From positions 1 through 20,026 of the forward strand of contig CAMLOF010000021.1 of assembly GCA_946481585.1 (NCBI GenBank): a stretch of DNA of 20,026 nt, given 5' to 3'. Below the pieces are notes generated by a model, which saw only the letters and a list, made by a program, of their open reading frames with translations, had not been told where the DNA came from and did no database searches. Source of the DNA: an uncultured Macromonas sp. (GTDB lineage Bacteria; Pseudomonadota; Gammaproteobacteria; Burkholderiales; Burkholderiaceae). Every line of letters begins with the position of its first letter. Position 1 is the stretch's first letter. The position numbers were made by a program, and so were the translations under genes. Below, piece by piece: positions 13,043 through 19,748 of this stretch.

Positions 13043-13924
13043 ATGAAACTCTTCTCTACCCTGGCCCTGGCGTTCGCGCTGGGCCTTTCCCTGGTCAGCA
13101 TGGACGCTGACGCCAAGCGTCTGGGCGGCGGCAAGTCCGTTGGCATGCAGCGCACTGCGCCCGCCCAAAAGGCGCCCGACAACACGGCCACCGCTGCGCC
13201 CACTGGCGCCGCTGCAGGCACGGCGGCGGCGGCCTCTGGCCGTTCCTGGATGGGGCCTGTGGCAGGCATTGCCGCCGGTCTGGGCTTGGCGGCGCTGGCT
13301 TCCTACCTGGGCTTTGGCGAAGAAATGGCCACCATGCTGCTGATCGGCCTGGCCGTGATGGCGGCGCTGGCTGTCATCGGCTTCATCATGCGCAAACGTG
13401 CGGCACAGTCCGCACCACGCATGGCCTACGCAGGGGCGGGCAACAACACGCAACGCACCCCGGCGCATGACGTGCTGATGCCGCGCACCCCCGTTGGTGC
13501 AGCCACGGGTGGCGGTTCCATGATTGGCAGCGGGCTGGCTCAGCCCGCCATTCCGGCCGACTTCGACGTTGCGGGCTTTGTTCGCAACGCCAAGGTGCAG
13601 TTCATTCGTCTGCAGGCCGCCAACGACGCAGCCAACCTTGAAGATATCCGCCAGTTCACCACGCCCGAGATGTTTGCCGAACTGAAGATGGACATCGCGG
13701 ACCGTGGCGCCGCAGCCCAAGCCACCGAAGTGGTGCGGGTGGATGCCGACGTGATCGAAGTGGCCGAAGAGGCTGCCCGCTACGTGGTGAGCGTGCGCTT
13801 TACTGGCGAAGTGCGCGAGGGCGCCCAAGGGCCGCTGGAGCCGTTCAACGAGATCTGGCACCTGGAGAAGCCTCGCGCAGGCAGCGGCGGCTGGGTGCTG
13901 GCCGGTATCCAGCAGGCGCAGTAA
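13043..13924 (+). CDS. Tim44-like domain membrane protein
   Basis: A 293-residue protein. The ATG at 13043 has GGAGA (13030-13034) 8 bases upstream. Residues 1-23 (MKLFSTLALAFALGLSLVSM...DA) form a signal peptide. A Lys/Gly, then Ala/Pro/Thr-rich low-complexity stretch (24-66) follows. Two hydrophobic segments lie near 70-90 (WMGPVAGIAAGLGLAALASYLGF) and 96-115 (MATMLLIGLAVMAALAVIGFIM). The C-terminal region from about residue 170 (DFDVAGFVRNAKVQFIRLQAANDAANLEDIRQFTTPEMFAEL...) is the Tim44/MRP-L45 fold ending in a WHLEKP...GGWVLAGIQQ strand pair. Bacterial Tim44-like proteins are common in proteobacteria and their function is not established. It is monocistronic here and converges with hom (18 bases between stops). 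Confidence 0.88.
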   Translation: MKLFSTLALAFALGLSLVSMDADAKRLGGGKSVGMQRTAPAQKAPDNTATAAPTGAAAGTAAAASGRSWMGPVAGIAAGLGLAALASYLGFGEEMATMLLIGLAVMAALAVIGFIMRKRAAQSAPRMAYAGAGNNTQRTPAHDVLMPRTPVGAATGGGSMIGSGLAQPAIPADFDVAGFVRNAKVQFIRLQAANDAANLEDIRQFTTPEMFAELKMDIADRGAAAQATEVVRVDADVIEVAEEAARYVVSVRFTGEVREGAQGPLEPFNEIWHLEKPRAGSGGWVLAGIQQAQ

Positions 13925-13942
13925 AGCGCCCCGCCTCTGGCG

Positions 13943-15295
13943 TCACCTAAGCTCTTCAATGGGCAGCACCGAAGCCCTGCCGCCAACCAGCGGCAGGGCT
14001 TCGGCCTTTTGGGTGGCCGCCAGCAGGGTGCCCAGCGCGGTGGTTTCCGTCAGCAGGAACAGCTGTCTGCGTTCTGGTTTCGCCTGGGGCGTCCATTGGT
14101 GACTGCGCGCCACGCGCACGCCGTGGCGCGCCAAGGCCTCTGCCACCTGTGCCGCGTCGTCATCCGTGCCCTGTAGCCCCGGTGCAAGCGCAAAGCGCAC
14201 ACCGAAGCATCCCCTTCGGTCTTCCGGCGCCATGATGCGCGGCGCAGCCAGGGGCTGCTCGTGAAAGCCCAGGTGCGGCACCCGGCTGGCCTGGGCATTG
14301 TTCGCGTCTCTGGCAATGTCCACCAGGTCGGCCACCACGGCAGACGCCGTTTGTTCCGAACCTGCTCCGGCGCCGTAATACATGGTCAGGTCGGCGGCGT
14401 CGCTCTTGACCATCACCCCGTTCATCGAACCATCCACCTTGCCCATCAGGCTGTCTTTGGGAATCAGGGTGGGCTGCACACCTAGCGCCACGCCTTGTTC
14501 CGTCTTCTTCGCGGTGGCCAGCAGCTTGATGGTGTAGCCCAGCGCGGCGGCGCCTTCAAAGTCGGCGGCCTCCAGGCTGGCAATGCCCTTGGGCTGGATC
14601 TGCTGGTAACGCAGTGGCATGCCAAAGGCCAGACTGGCCAGCAAGGCCAGCTTGTGTGCGGCGTCAATGCCGTCAACGTCAAAGCTCGGGTCGGCTTCGG
14701 CGTAGCCCAGGCGCTGGGCTTCTGCCAATGCAGCCTGGAAAGTCGTGCCGTGCTCCCGCATTTGCGTGAGGATGAAGTTGCTCGTGCCGTTGACGATGCC
14801 CGCCAGCCATTGGACGTCGTTGGCGGCCAGGCCTTCCCTCAGTGCCTTGACGATGGGGATGCTCACCGCCACCGCTCCTTCAAAGGCCACCGTCACGTTG
14901 TGCCGGGCGGCTGCGGCAAACACTTCGTCTCCATGCTCGGCCAGCAAGGCCTTGTTGGCCGTGACCACATGTTTGCCTTGGGCAATGGCCTGCAACACCA
15001 GGTCGCGCGCCACGCCGCACCCGCCAATGGCCTCAACCACCACGTCCAGGTCGGGGTGGTTCACCAGATCGTGGGCGTTGGGCACCAGGGCAATCTTGCT
15101 GGCCGCGCCCTGGCGTGCGCGCTCGGGCGTCCGCGTGGCAATCATCCGCAGTTCGATGGGGCGGCCAGCCCGCGCGCGGATGAGGTGAGCGTTGCGGGCG
15201 AGCACCTGGCAGGTGCCCGAGCCTACGGTGCCAAAACCCAGCAGTCCCACACGCAATGGTGTGGGTTCGGCGGGCAGGGTAACGGGGTGCGACAT
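13943..15295 (-). CDS. hom: Homoserine dehydrogenase
   Basis: A 450-residue cytosolic enzyme that reduces aspartate semialdehyde to homoserine, the branch point to Met, Thr and Ile. The NAD(P)-binding Rossmann motif GLLGFGTVGSG is at residues 17-27, followed by VVEAIGG and VTANKALLA (active Lys), GIVNGTSNFILT, and the catalytic YAEADPSFDVDGIDAAHKLALLA segment. The C-terminus (from about residue 360) is a regulatory ACT domain (GVRFALAPGLQGTDDDAAQVAEALARHGV), so threonine feedback is likely. It is a monofunctional enzyme without an aspartokinase domain. The ATG at 15295 has GGAG 6 bases upstream. Upstream lie an intrinsic terminator and a short leader ORF, suggesting attenuation. No thrC lies downstream: the next gene is convergent, so hom is monocistronic here, unlike the common hom-thrC pair. 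Confidence 0.96.
   Translation of the reverse strand: MSHPVTLPAEPTPLRVGLLGFGTVGSGTCQVLARNAHLIRARAGRPIELRMIATRTPERARQGAASKIALVPNAHDLVNHPDLDVVVEAIGGCGVARDLVLQAIAQGKHVVTANKALLAEHGDEVFAAAARHNVTVAFEGAVAVSIPIVKALREGLAANDVQWLAGIVNGTSNFILTQMREHGTTFQAALAEAQRLGYAEADPSFDVDGIDAAHKLALLASLAFGMPLRYQQIQPKGIASLEAADFEGAAALGYTIKLLATAKKTEQGVALGVQPTLIPKDSLMGKVDGSMNGVMVKSDAADLTMYYGAGAGSEQTASAVVADLVDIARDANNAQASRVPHLGFHEQPLAAPRIMAPEDRRGCFGVRFALAPGLQGTDDDAAQVAEALARHGVRVARSHQWTPQAKPERRQLFLLTETTALGTLLAATQKAEALPLVGGRASVLPIEELR
13969..14009 (+). terminator. Strong hairpin in antisense hom 3' end, likely terminator for the Tim44-like gene
   Basis: A perfect 15-bp stem pairs 13969-13983 with 13990-14004 around a 6-base loop, followed on the plus strand by CCTTTT. 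It begins 45 bases after the Tim44-like stop. The T-tract lies on the plus-strand side, so it would stop that transcript; on the minus strand no T-run follows. It is embedded in the last codons of hom. Confidence 0.6.
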
Positions 15296-15301
15296 GGTTT
15301 T

Positions 15302-15329
15302 CTCCGTATGGGCCAGTGGCGGTACGGAG
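15302..15329 (-). promoter_or_regulatory. Hairpin sequestering the hom ribosome binding site
   Basis: On the minus strand CTCCGTA (complement of 15323-15329) pairs with TACGGAG (complement of 15302-15308), a 7-bp stem whose loop contains a further GCCA/TGGC pairing. The GGAG of the hom Shine-Dalgarno is in the 3' arm. It starts just after the T-tract of the upstream terminator, so it would fold only in read-through transcripts. Confidence 0.5.
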
Positions 15330-15330
15330 T

Positions 15331-15367
15331 AAAACAAAAGGCCCCGTCCTTCACCGGCGGGGCCTTT
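15331..15367 (-). terminator. Intrinsic terminator in the hom leader (attenuator)
   Basis: A perfect 10-bp stem, AAAGGCCCCG with CGGGGCCTTT (15358-15367 paired with 15337-15346), has an 11-base loop and is followed on the minus strand by TTTTGTTTT-type sequence (down to 15331). It is 35 bases before the hom start codon. The only upstream neighbour is divergent, so no other gene needs this terminator; regulated termination of the hom transcript is the simplest role. Confidence 0.85.
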
Positions 15368-15395
15368 GGGTGTATGCGTCAGACAAACAGCTGGC

Positions 15396-15458
15396 TCAAC
15401 ACCTCAACCCACGCAGGGTGGAGGTGGTAATCATCATCTGGTGAATGTGCCTTTGCAT
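15396..15458 (-). CDS. Putative leader peptide of the hom attenuator
   Basis: A 20-codon ORF, MQRHIHQMMITTSTLRGLRC, ends 28 bases before the terminator hairpin and about 100 bases before hom. Its middle run Met-Met-Ile-Thr-Thr-Ser-Thr is enriched in the amino acids made from homoserine (Met, Thr, Ile), comparable in logic to the Thr/Ile-rich E. coli thr leader. The run sits at and inside the 5' arm of a stable hairpin. The start has no clear Shine-Dalgarno; a TACAAT 7 bases upstream would give an almost leaderless message. The ATG could instead be one of the two internal Met codons. I infer ribosome stalling at Thr/Met/Ile codons as the control step. An extended antiterminator pairing is not obvious by eye. 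Confidence 0.6.
   Translation of the reverse strand: MQRHIHQMMITTSTLRGLRC
15400..15426 (-). promoter_or_regulatory. Pause-type hairpin overlapping the hom leader ORF
   Basis: On the minus strand CACCTC-C-ACCC pairs with GGGT-T-GAGGTG around a 5-base loop: 10 base pairs with one mismatch. Thr codons 12 and 14 of the leader ORF and the last base of Thr codon 11 are in its 5' arm, the position expected of a 1:2 pause hairpin in ribosome-mediated attenuation. Confidence 0.55.
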
Positions 15459-15464
15459 TGGGCC

Positions 15465-15470
15465 ATTGTA
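15465..15470 (-). promoter_or_regulatory. Candidate -10 element for hom leader transcript
   Basis: TACAAT on the minus strand lies 7 bases before the leader ATG at 15458. No matching -35 is clear 16-18 bases further upstream. Confidence 0.3.
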
Positions 15471-15545
15471 GGGGCAGTTGGCGCAACGGCCCGCCAGGGC
15501 GTTGCTAAGATGCCGCACACTTCCGTGTTTGCCGGACCGCACACC

Positions 15546-16835
15546 ATGACCGAACCTTTGCCCGCCGCTGCGCCTGCCTTGCCCGAATTGTTGGGGCACG
15601 CACCGGCCGACTGGGGCGTGGTGTTTGTCTTTTTGCTGGTCTACCTGGGCATGTTCCTGGGTGGGCTGCCTCGCCTCAAGCTGGACCGCTCGGGCGTGGC
15701 CCTGTTGGGCGCCATCGCCGTCATCGCGCTCACCGGCTTGACGGTGGAAGACGCCGCGCGCGCCGTGGACCTGCCGACCATCGTGCTGTTGTTCGCCTTC
15801 ATGGTGGTATCGGCGCAGATGCGCCTGGGCGGCTTTTACACCGAGGTCACCCGCCGCGTGGGCGCATTGCCGCTGTCTCCCGCTGGCCTGCTGGCCGCGA
15901 TCATCTTCGTGGCGGGGGCGCTGTCGGCGGTGTTCTCCAACGACATCATCTGCCTGGCCATGACGCCCGTGGTGGCCCGCCTGTGCCTGCGGCGCGGGCT
16001 GGACCCGCTGCCCTTTCTGGTGGGGTTGGCTTGCGCGGCCAACATCGGCTCGGCGGCCACGCTCATCGGCAACCCGCAGAACATGCTCATCGGTTCCGTC
16101 TTGCAACTGCACTTTGGCGACTACCTGCGCCATGCGCTGCCGCCTGTGCTTGTGAGTCTGGCGTTGCTGTGGGGCTGGCTGGTGTATGGGCAGGGGGTGC
16201 GCATGGGTGCGCCCGCGCCAGCTGAAGCCGTGGGAGCGAGCATGGCGGAAGACGAACCCGCCTTCGACCCCTGGCAGACCACCAAGGGCCTGCTGGTGGC
16301 CACGGCCTTGCTGCTCATCTTCCTGTTCACGAACTGGCCGCGCGACGTGGCTGCCCTCGTGGGGGCGGGCATTCTGCTGCTGAGCCGTCGGTTGCATTCG
16401 TCTCACGTGATGGGCTTTGTCGATTGGCCGCTGCTGTTGCTGTTCATGGGCCTGTTCGTGGTCAACCATGCTTTCGAGGCCACTGGCCTGGCGGCGCAGG
16501 CCGTGGCCTGGTTGGGCGCGCAAGGCGTGGCCGTGGCCGACCCCGGCGCCATTCTGGTGCTGGGTGCTGCGCTGTCCAATCTGGTCTCCAACGTGCCCGC
16601 CGTCATGCTGCTGCTGCCTCACCTGGGGCCGCAAGGCGCAAATGCCGGAGCCATGTTGGCATTGGTCAGCACCTTTGCTGGCAACCTGCTGCTGGTGGGG
16701 TCGATTGCCAACCTCATCGTGGCCGATCTGGCGGCCAAGCAAGGCATCGTCATCGACTGGAAGCGCCATGCCGTCATCGGCCTGCCCATCACCGTGGCGT
16801 CGCTGGCGGTGGTTTGGGGTTGGATGCGCCTGTAA
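15546..16835 (+). CDS. SLC13/ArsB-NhaD superfamily membrane transporter
   Basis: A 429-residue inner-membrane protein with about 11 hydrophobic segments, two-fold related halves and the superfamily's re-entrant motifs: SNDIICLAMTPVVARLC near residues 131-147, GNPQNMLIGS near 177, SNVPAVMLLLPHL in the second half, and AGNLLLVGSIANLIV near the end. This fits ion-transporter relatives of ArsB, NhaD and E. coli YbiR; the substrate (anion, dicarboxylate or Na+) is not predictable by eye. The loop near 215-240 is acidic and cytoplasmic (GASMAEDEPAFDPWQTT). The start is ambiguous: ATG 15546 (MTEPLPAA) or ATG 15510 (MPHTSVF), neither with a good Shine-Dalgarno. It is divergent from hom and its leader, so the two units share an 87-base control region. 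Confidence 0.85.
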   Translation: MTEPLPAAAPALPELLGHAPADWGVVFVFLLVYLGMFLGGLPRLKLDRSGVALLGAIAVIALTGLTVEDAARAVDLPTIVLLFAFMVVSAQMRLGGFYTEVTRRVGALPLSPAGLLAAIIFVAGALSAVFSNDIICLAMTPVVARLCLRRGLDPLPFLVGLACAANIGSAATLIGNPQNMLIGSVLQLHFGDYLRHALPPVLVSLALLWGWLVYGQGVRMGAPAPAEAVGASMAEDEPAFDPWQTTKGLLVATALLLIFLFTNWPRDVAALVGAGILLLSRRLHSSHVMGFVDWPLLLLFMGLFVVNHAFEATGLAAQAVAWLGAQGVAVADPGAILVLGAALSNLVSNVPAVMLLLPHLGPQGANAGAMLALVSTFAGNLLLVGSIANLIVADLAAKQGIVIDWKRHAVIGLPITVASLAVVWGWMRL

Positions 16836-16924
16836 AAGCCTGTTGACGGCTGCTTGGCGACGCGCAGCCACAGGCGCACAATGCGAGAGGGAGCGCTCAG
16901 GCCCTTCCCGTGAAGGAGGTTGCC

Positions 16925-17134
16925 ATGCCAGAAACCCTCTTGCGCGTCCCGACCCTGCTGACGCAGGACGATGTTGACGTGGTCATGTTCGAGCTGCAAG
17001 ACCTGCCCTGCGTGGACATGGCTGAAGTCAGCCTCGTCAGGCAGACAGTATGGGTTAGCCACACAGCGCTGATGACGCCGCTGGACATTGTTGCCGTGCT
17101 GGAACAGGCGGGGTACGAAGCCTCCCTGCTGTGA
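16925..17134 (+). CDS. Small HMA-like protein lacking the CxxC metal motif
   Basis: A 69-residue protein. The ATG at 16925 has a perfect AAGGAGG (16913-16919) 5 bases upstream. The pattern MPETLLRVPTLLTQDDVDVVMFELQDLPCVDMAEVSLVRQTVWVSH...TPLDIVAVLEQAGYEASLL fits a beta-alpha-beta-beta-alpha-beta ferredoxin-like fold as in heavy-metal-associated domains. The second helix 'LDIVAVLEQAGYEASLL' is very like HMA C-termini. The MxCxxC metal site is absent: the equivalent loop reads VPTLLTQDD, and the only Cys is in the LPCVD turn. It may therefore bind no metal or serve another role. CCTTC (16903-16907) can pair with GAAGG (16912-16916), partly covering the Shine-Dalgarno. It lies 89 bases after the transporter gene on the same strand. 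Confidence 0.7.
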   Translation: MPETLLRVPTLLTQDDVDVVMFELQDLPCVDMAEVSLVRQTVWVSHTALMTPLDIVAVLEQAGYEASLL

Positions 17135-17173
17135 GCAGCCAGCTGTTGCCCGGGCATGCAAGTTGCTTAGGGT

Positions 17174-17197
17174 TTTCCCTTGATTTCATCAGGGAAA
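17174..17197 (+). promoter_or_regulatory. Hairpin covering the RBS of the PAS-GAF-GGDEF-EAL gene
   Basis: TTTCCC-T-TGAT (17174-17184) pairs with ATCA-GGGAAA (17188-17197) around a TTC loop, 10 base pairs with one bulged T. The AGGGA Shine-Dalgarno (17191-17195), 6 bases before the ATG at 17202, lies in the 3' arm. It could limit translation until melted or remodelled. No T-tract follows, so it is not a standard terminator. Confidence 0.5.
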
Positions 17198-17201
17198 TGG
17201 C

Positions 17202-19490
17202 ATGTCCTGTTTCACCACCCGGCATCAAGACCAGGATGCGGACAACTTTGCACCAACAGCCTCTTTCGTGAAGGCGACTCATGACGAAGCCGTTGCAGCA
17301 GCGCTAGAAGACGCGGCGGGTTTCGGGCTTTGGCACTACGACTGGCGCACCGGATTGGTGAGCCTGACGGGCAATGCCGGTGCGCTTCTGGGGTTCTCTG
17401 GTGCGGTTTCTTTGCGCCGGGAGGAAGCCTGCGCCTGTGTGGCCCCCGACGATTCCCTGAGGCTGATGGAGGTGCTGGCAGGGAAGTTGCCCCCAGAGCC
17501 CGCGTTGCTCGAATTCCGGGTGATTGACGGCCAGTCCGGCATGCGCTGGCTGCGTGCCAGCCTGCTTCCGGCTTCGGCCACCGGTGTGGTGGCTGGTGTG
17601 CTTCTGGATGTGACCGAGCGCAAACACGCAGCGGTGCGGGAGCGGCTGGGTTACGAACTGACCGAGTACCTGGTGGGCTCGCCAGTGCTGGACCATGCCA
17701 TGGTCAACGTGATCCAGCTGGTCTGCCGCAGCCTGGGTTGGGAGTGGGGTGCTTACTGGGCCATGGATCCGGCGCACCCTGAAGGGCCACGCCTGGTGTG
17801 CAAGCATTTCTGGCACCAGCCAGACCACGACGTGGGCGCTTTCAGCAGTGCAAGTTCGGCGCTGTCGATGGGGCCTGGCCAAGGCCTGGTGGGGCGCGTC
17901 TGGGCCACCGGGCAGGCCGAATGGGTGGAAGACGTGCCAGACCACCCCACCTTCCTGCGGCGCAGCAGCGCGCACGACTGCGGGTTGTGGTCGGGCTATG
18001 TGTTCCCCGTGACCTACGTGACGGACAACGGCGACCAACACCGCCCCGGCGTGCTGGAGTTCTACAGCACCTTGTCGCGCCAGCCCGACGCCCAGTTGCC
18101 CAAGTTATCGGCCACCATCGGCGCCTTGATTGCACAGACAGCCCAGCGCCTGGAAAACGAAGCCGTCATTCACCGCCTGGCGCACATCGACGAGTTGACC
18201 GAACTGGCCAACCGCAGCAGCTTCTACCGGCAGCTCAACCGGCAGTGCGAAGTGTCGGCGCGCACAGGCCATGCCTTTGGCTTGATGTTCATCGACCTGG
18301 ACCGGTTCAAACCCATCAACGACGCGTTTGGCCACGATGCGGGCAACGAGGTATTGCAAGAGTTTGCGCGCAGGCTGAAGGCCTTGGCGCCCGAGGGCAG
18401 CTGCGTGGGCCGGCTGGGCGGCGACGAATTTGCCGTGCTGCTGCGGCACCGCGACGACGCCGAGTGGGCGCGGCTGGTGGCGCTGGTTCTGGAGGCGGCC
18501 AGCCAGCCTGTCCATTACGAAGGGGTGGCGTTGACGGTGTCTGCCAGCATTGGCGTGAGCCGCTTCCCCGAGAACGGCCAGACCGGCCCAGAACTGCTGC
18601 GCAGCGCCGATGCGGCCATGTATCGCGTCAAGCAGAACGGGCGCAGCGGCTGCGACGTGTTTTCCACCAGCGACTCCAGTTCACTGGCGCTCCAGAGCGA
18701 ATCGCTGGCGCGGCGCCTGAAGACCGAAACCGAGCTGGCCCAAGCGTTGCAGGACCGTGCCCTGCACTTGGTCTACCAGCCCATCTTCGACACCCGTAGC
18801 GGGTGCATGCACGCTGTGGAAGCGCTGGTGCGCTGGCGCCGGCCCGACGGCACCCTGGTGCCGCCCGACTGGTTCATTCCCATTGCCGAGCAGAGCCACC
18901 TGATTGTTGAGATGGGCCGCTGGGTGGCTGCGCAAGCCTGTGAAGACCTGGTGCGCCTGCACCGTGCGGGGTTTGATGGACTGAAGCTGCACGTCAACAT
19001 GGCGGCGTCGGAGTTCACCAGCCGGGAATTGCCCAACAGGCTGAGCCGCTTGCTTCAGAAGCTGGGTATTCCGCCTTCGCACGTGGTGCTGGAGCTGACC
19101 GAAGGCATGCTGATGAAGCAGCCCGAACAGGTGATTGCCGTGATGCACCAGTTGCGCGCCATTGGCGTGGAGATCAGCCTGGACGACTTTGGCATGGGGC
19201 ATTCGTCGCTGGCCATGCTGAAGAACCTGCCCATCCATTCCATGAAGATCGACCGCTCGTTCGTGCGCGATCTGCCCGACCAGCCCCGCGACCGCGCCAT
19301 AGCCCAGACGATTTTGGACCTTGGGCGCCACATGAAGCTGGATGTGATTGCAGAGGGCATAGAAACCGGCGCCCAGCTGGACATTCTGCGGCAGGCCGGT
19401 TGCCACCTGGTGCAGGGCTTCTTGCTGAGCAAGCCTGCTGACATTGGGACGCTGCTGGACGTGTTTCCTGGCGGACGGCTGCAGCGGTAG
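17202..19490 (+). CDS. PAS-GAF-GGDEF-EAL c-di-GMP turnover protein
   Basis: A 762-residue soluble signalling protein. Domains in order: PAS-like (about 33-145, AAGFGLWHYDWRTGLVSLTGNAGALLGF... to GVLLDVTERKHA), GAF (about 155-310, with a GQGLVGRVWATGQAEWVEDV core), GGDEF (about 325-480) and EAL (about 515-755). GGDEF is intact at 406-410, but the RxxD inhibitory site upstream is missing (PEGS in that position), so product inhibition through it is unlikely. EAL is intact at 540-542, with VNMAASEF, LELTEGM, SLDDFGMGHSSL, MKIDRSF, IAEGIET and QGFLLSKP all present. The phosphodiesterase looks active and the cyclase possible. It makes or breaks c-di-GMP in response to an unknown PAS/GAF ligand. The ATG at 17202 has its RBS within a hairpin. 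It differs from the upstream GGDEF-EAL protein in N-terminal architecture and I-site. Confidence 0.93.
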   Translation: MSCFTTRHQDQDADNFAPTASFVKATHDEAVAAALEDAAGFGLWHYDWRTGLVSLTGNAGALLGFSGAVSLRREEACACVAPDDSLRLMEVLAGKLPPEPALLEFRVIDGQSGMRWLRASLLPASATGVVAGVLLDVTERKHAAVRERLGYELTEYLVGSPVLDHAMVNVIQLVCRSLGWEWGAYWAMDPAHPEGPRLVCKHFWHQPDHDVGAFSSASSALSMGPGQGLVGRVWATGQAEWVEDVPDHPTFLRRSSAHDCGLWSGYVFPVTYVTDNGDQHRPGVLEFYSTLSRQPDAQLPKLSATIGALIAQTAQRLENEAVIHRLAHIDELTELANRSSFYRQLNRQCEVSARTGHAFGLMFIDLDRFKPINDAFGHDAGNEVLQEFARRLKALAPEGSCVGRLGGDEFAVLLRHRDDAEWARLVALVLEAASQPVHYEGVALTVSASIGVSRFPENGQTGPELLRSADAAMYRVKQNGRSGCDVFSTSDSSSLALQSESLARRLKTETELAQALQDRALHLVYQPIFDTRSGCMHAVEALVRWRRPDGTLVPPDWFIPIAEQSHLIVEMGRWVAAQACEDLVRLHRAGFDGLKLHVNMAASEFTSRELPNRLSRLLQKLGIPPSHVVLELTEGMLMKQPEQVIAVMHQLRAIGVEISLDDFGMGHSSLAMLKNLPIHSMKIDRSFVRDLPDQPRDRAIAQTILDLGRHMKLDVIAEGIETGAQLDILRQAGCHLVQGFLLSKPADIGTLLDVFPGGRLQR

Positions 19491-19493
19491 TTT

Positions 19494-19748
19494 TCAGCGC
19501 TGCTGGCGCCGGATTTCCCGCAACATGAACAGGTAGAGGCCTTCCACCTTTTCGCGCGCCCATGGCGTTTTGCGAAGGAACTTCAAGCTGGAGTTGACGC
19601 TGGGGTCGTGCGTGAAGCTGCGAATGGGAATCTTGCGCGCCAGATCCGCCCAGCCGTAATGCGCCTCCAACGCCTTGACCATGGCCTCCAGGGTCACACC
19701 GTGGAGGGGGTTGCGCGGTTGTTCGCCGGGAGGTGGGGTGTCGTTCAT
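19494..19748 (-). CDS. VF530 / DUF2132 family small protein
   Basis: An 84-residue protein if started at ATG 19748 (MNDTPPPGEQ); an ATG seven codons upstream (19769) is the alternative, and neither has a good Shine-Dalgarno. The body (NPLHGVTLEAMVKALEAHYGWADLARKIPIRSFTHDPSVNSSLKFLRKTPWAREKVEGLYLFMLREIRRQ) is the compact helical VF530 domain, with its hallmark PSVNSSLKFLRKTPWAR segment. The family has been described as DNA-binding-like from structure; its cell role is unknown. It converges with the c-di-GMP gene with 3 bases between stops. Confidence 0.9.
   Translation of the reverse strand: MNDTPPPGEQPRNPLHGVTLEAMVKALEAHYGWADLARKIPIRSFTHDPSVNSSLKFLRKTPWAREKVEGLYLFMLREIRRQQR

Noticed and set aside
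15296..15470. SAM or other metabolite riboswitch before hom
   Set aside because: No conserved riboswitch core that I recognise; the short ORF with Met/Ile/Thr codons explains the arrangement better.
15459..16871. Long open frame on the minus strand opposite the SLC13-like transporter, continuous with the leader ORF
   Set aside because: Its His/Gln-rich composition is typical of the antisense of a high-GC gene, and the plus-strand frame encodes a clear transporter. Only its last 20 codons, past the transporter start, are kept as the leader peptide.
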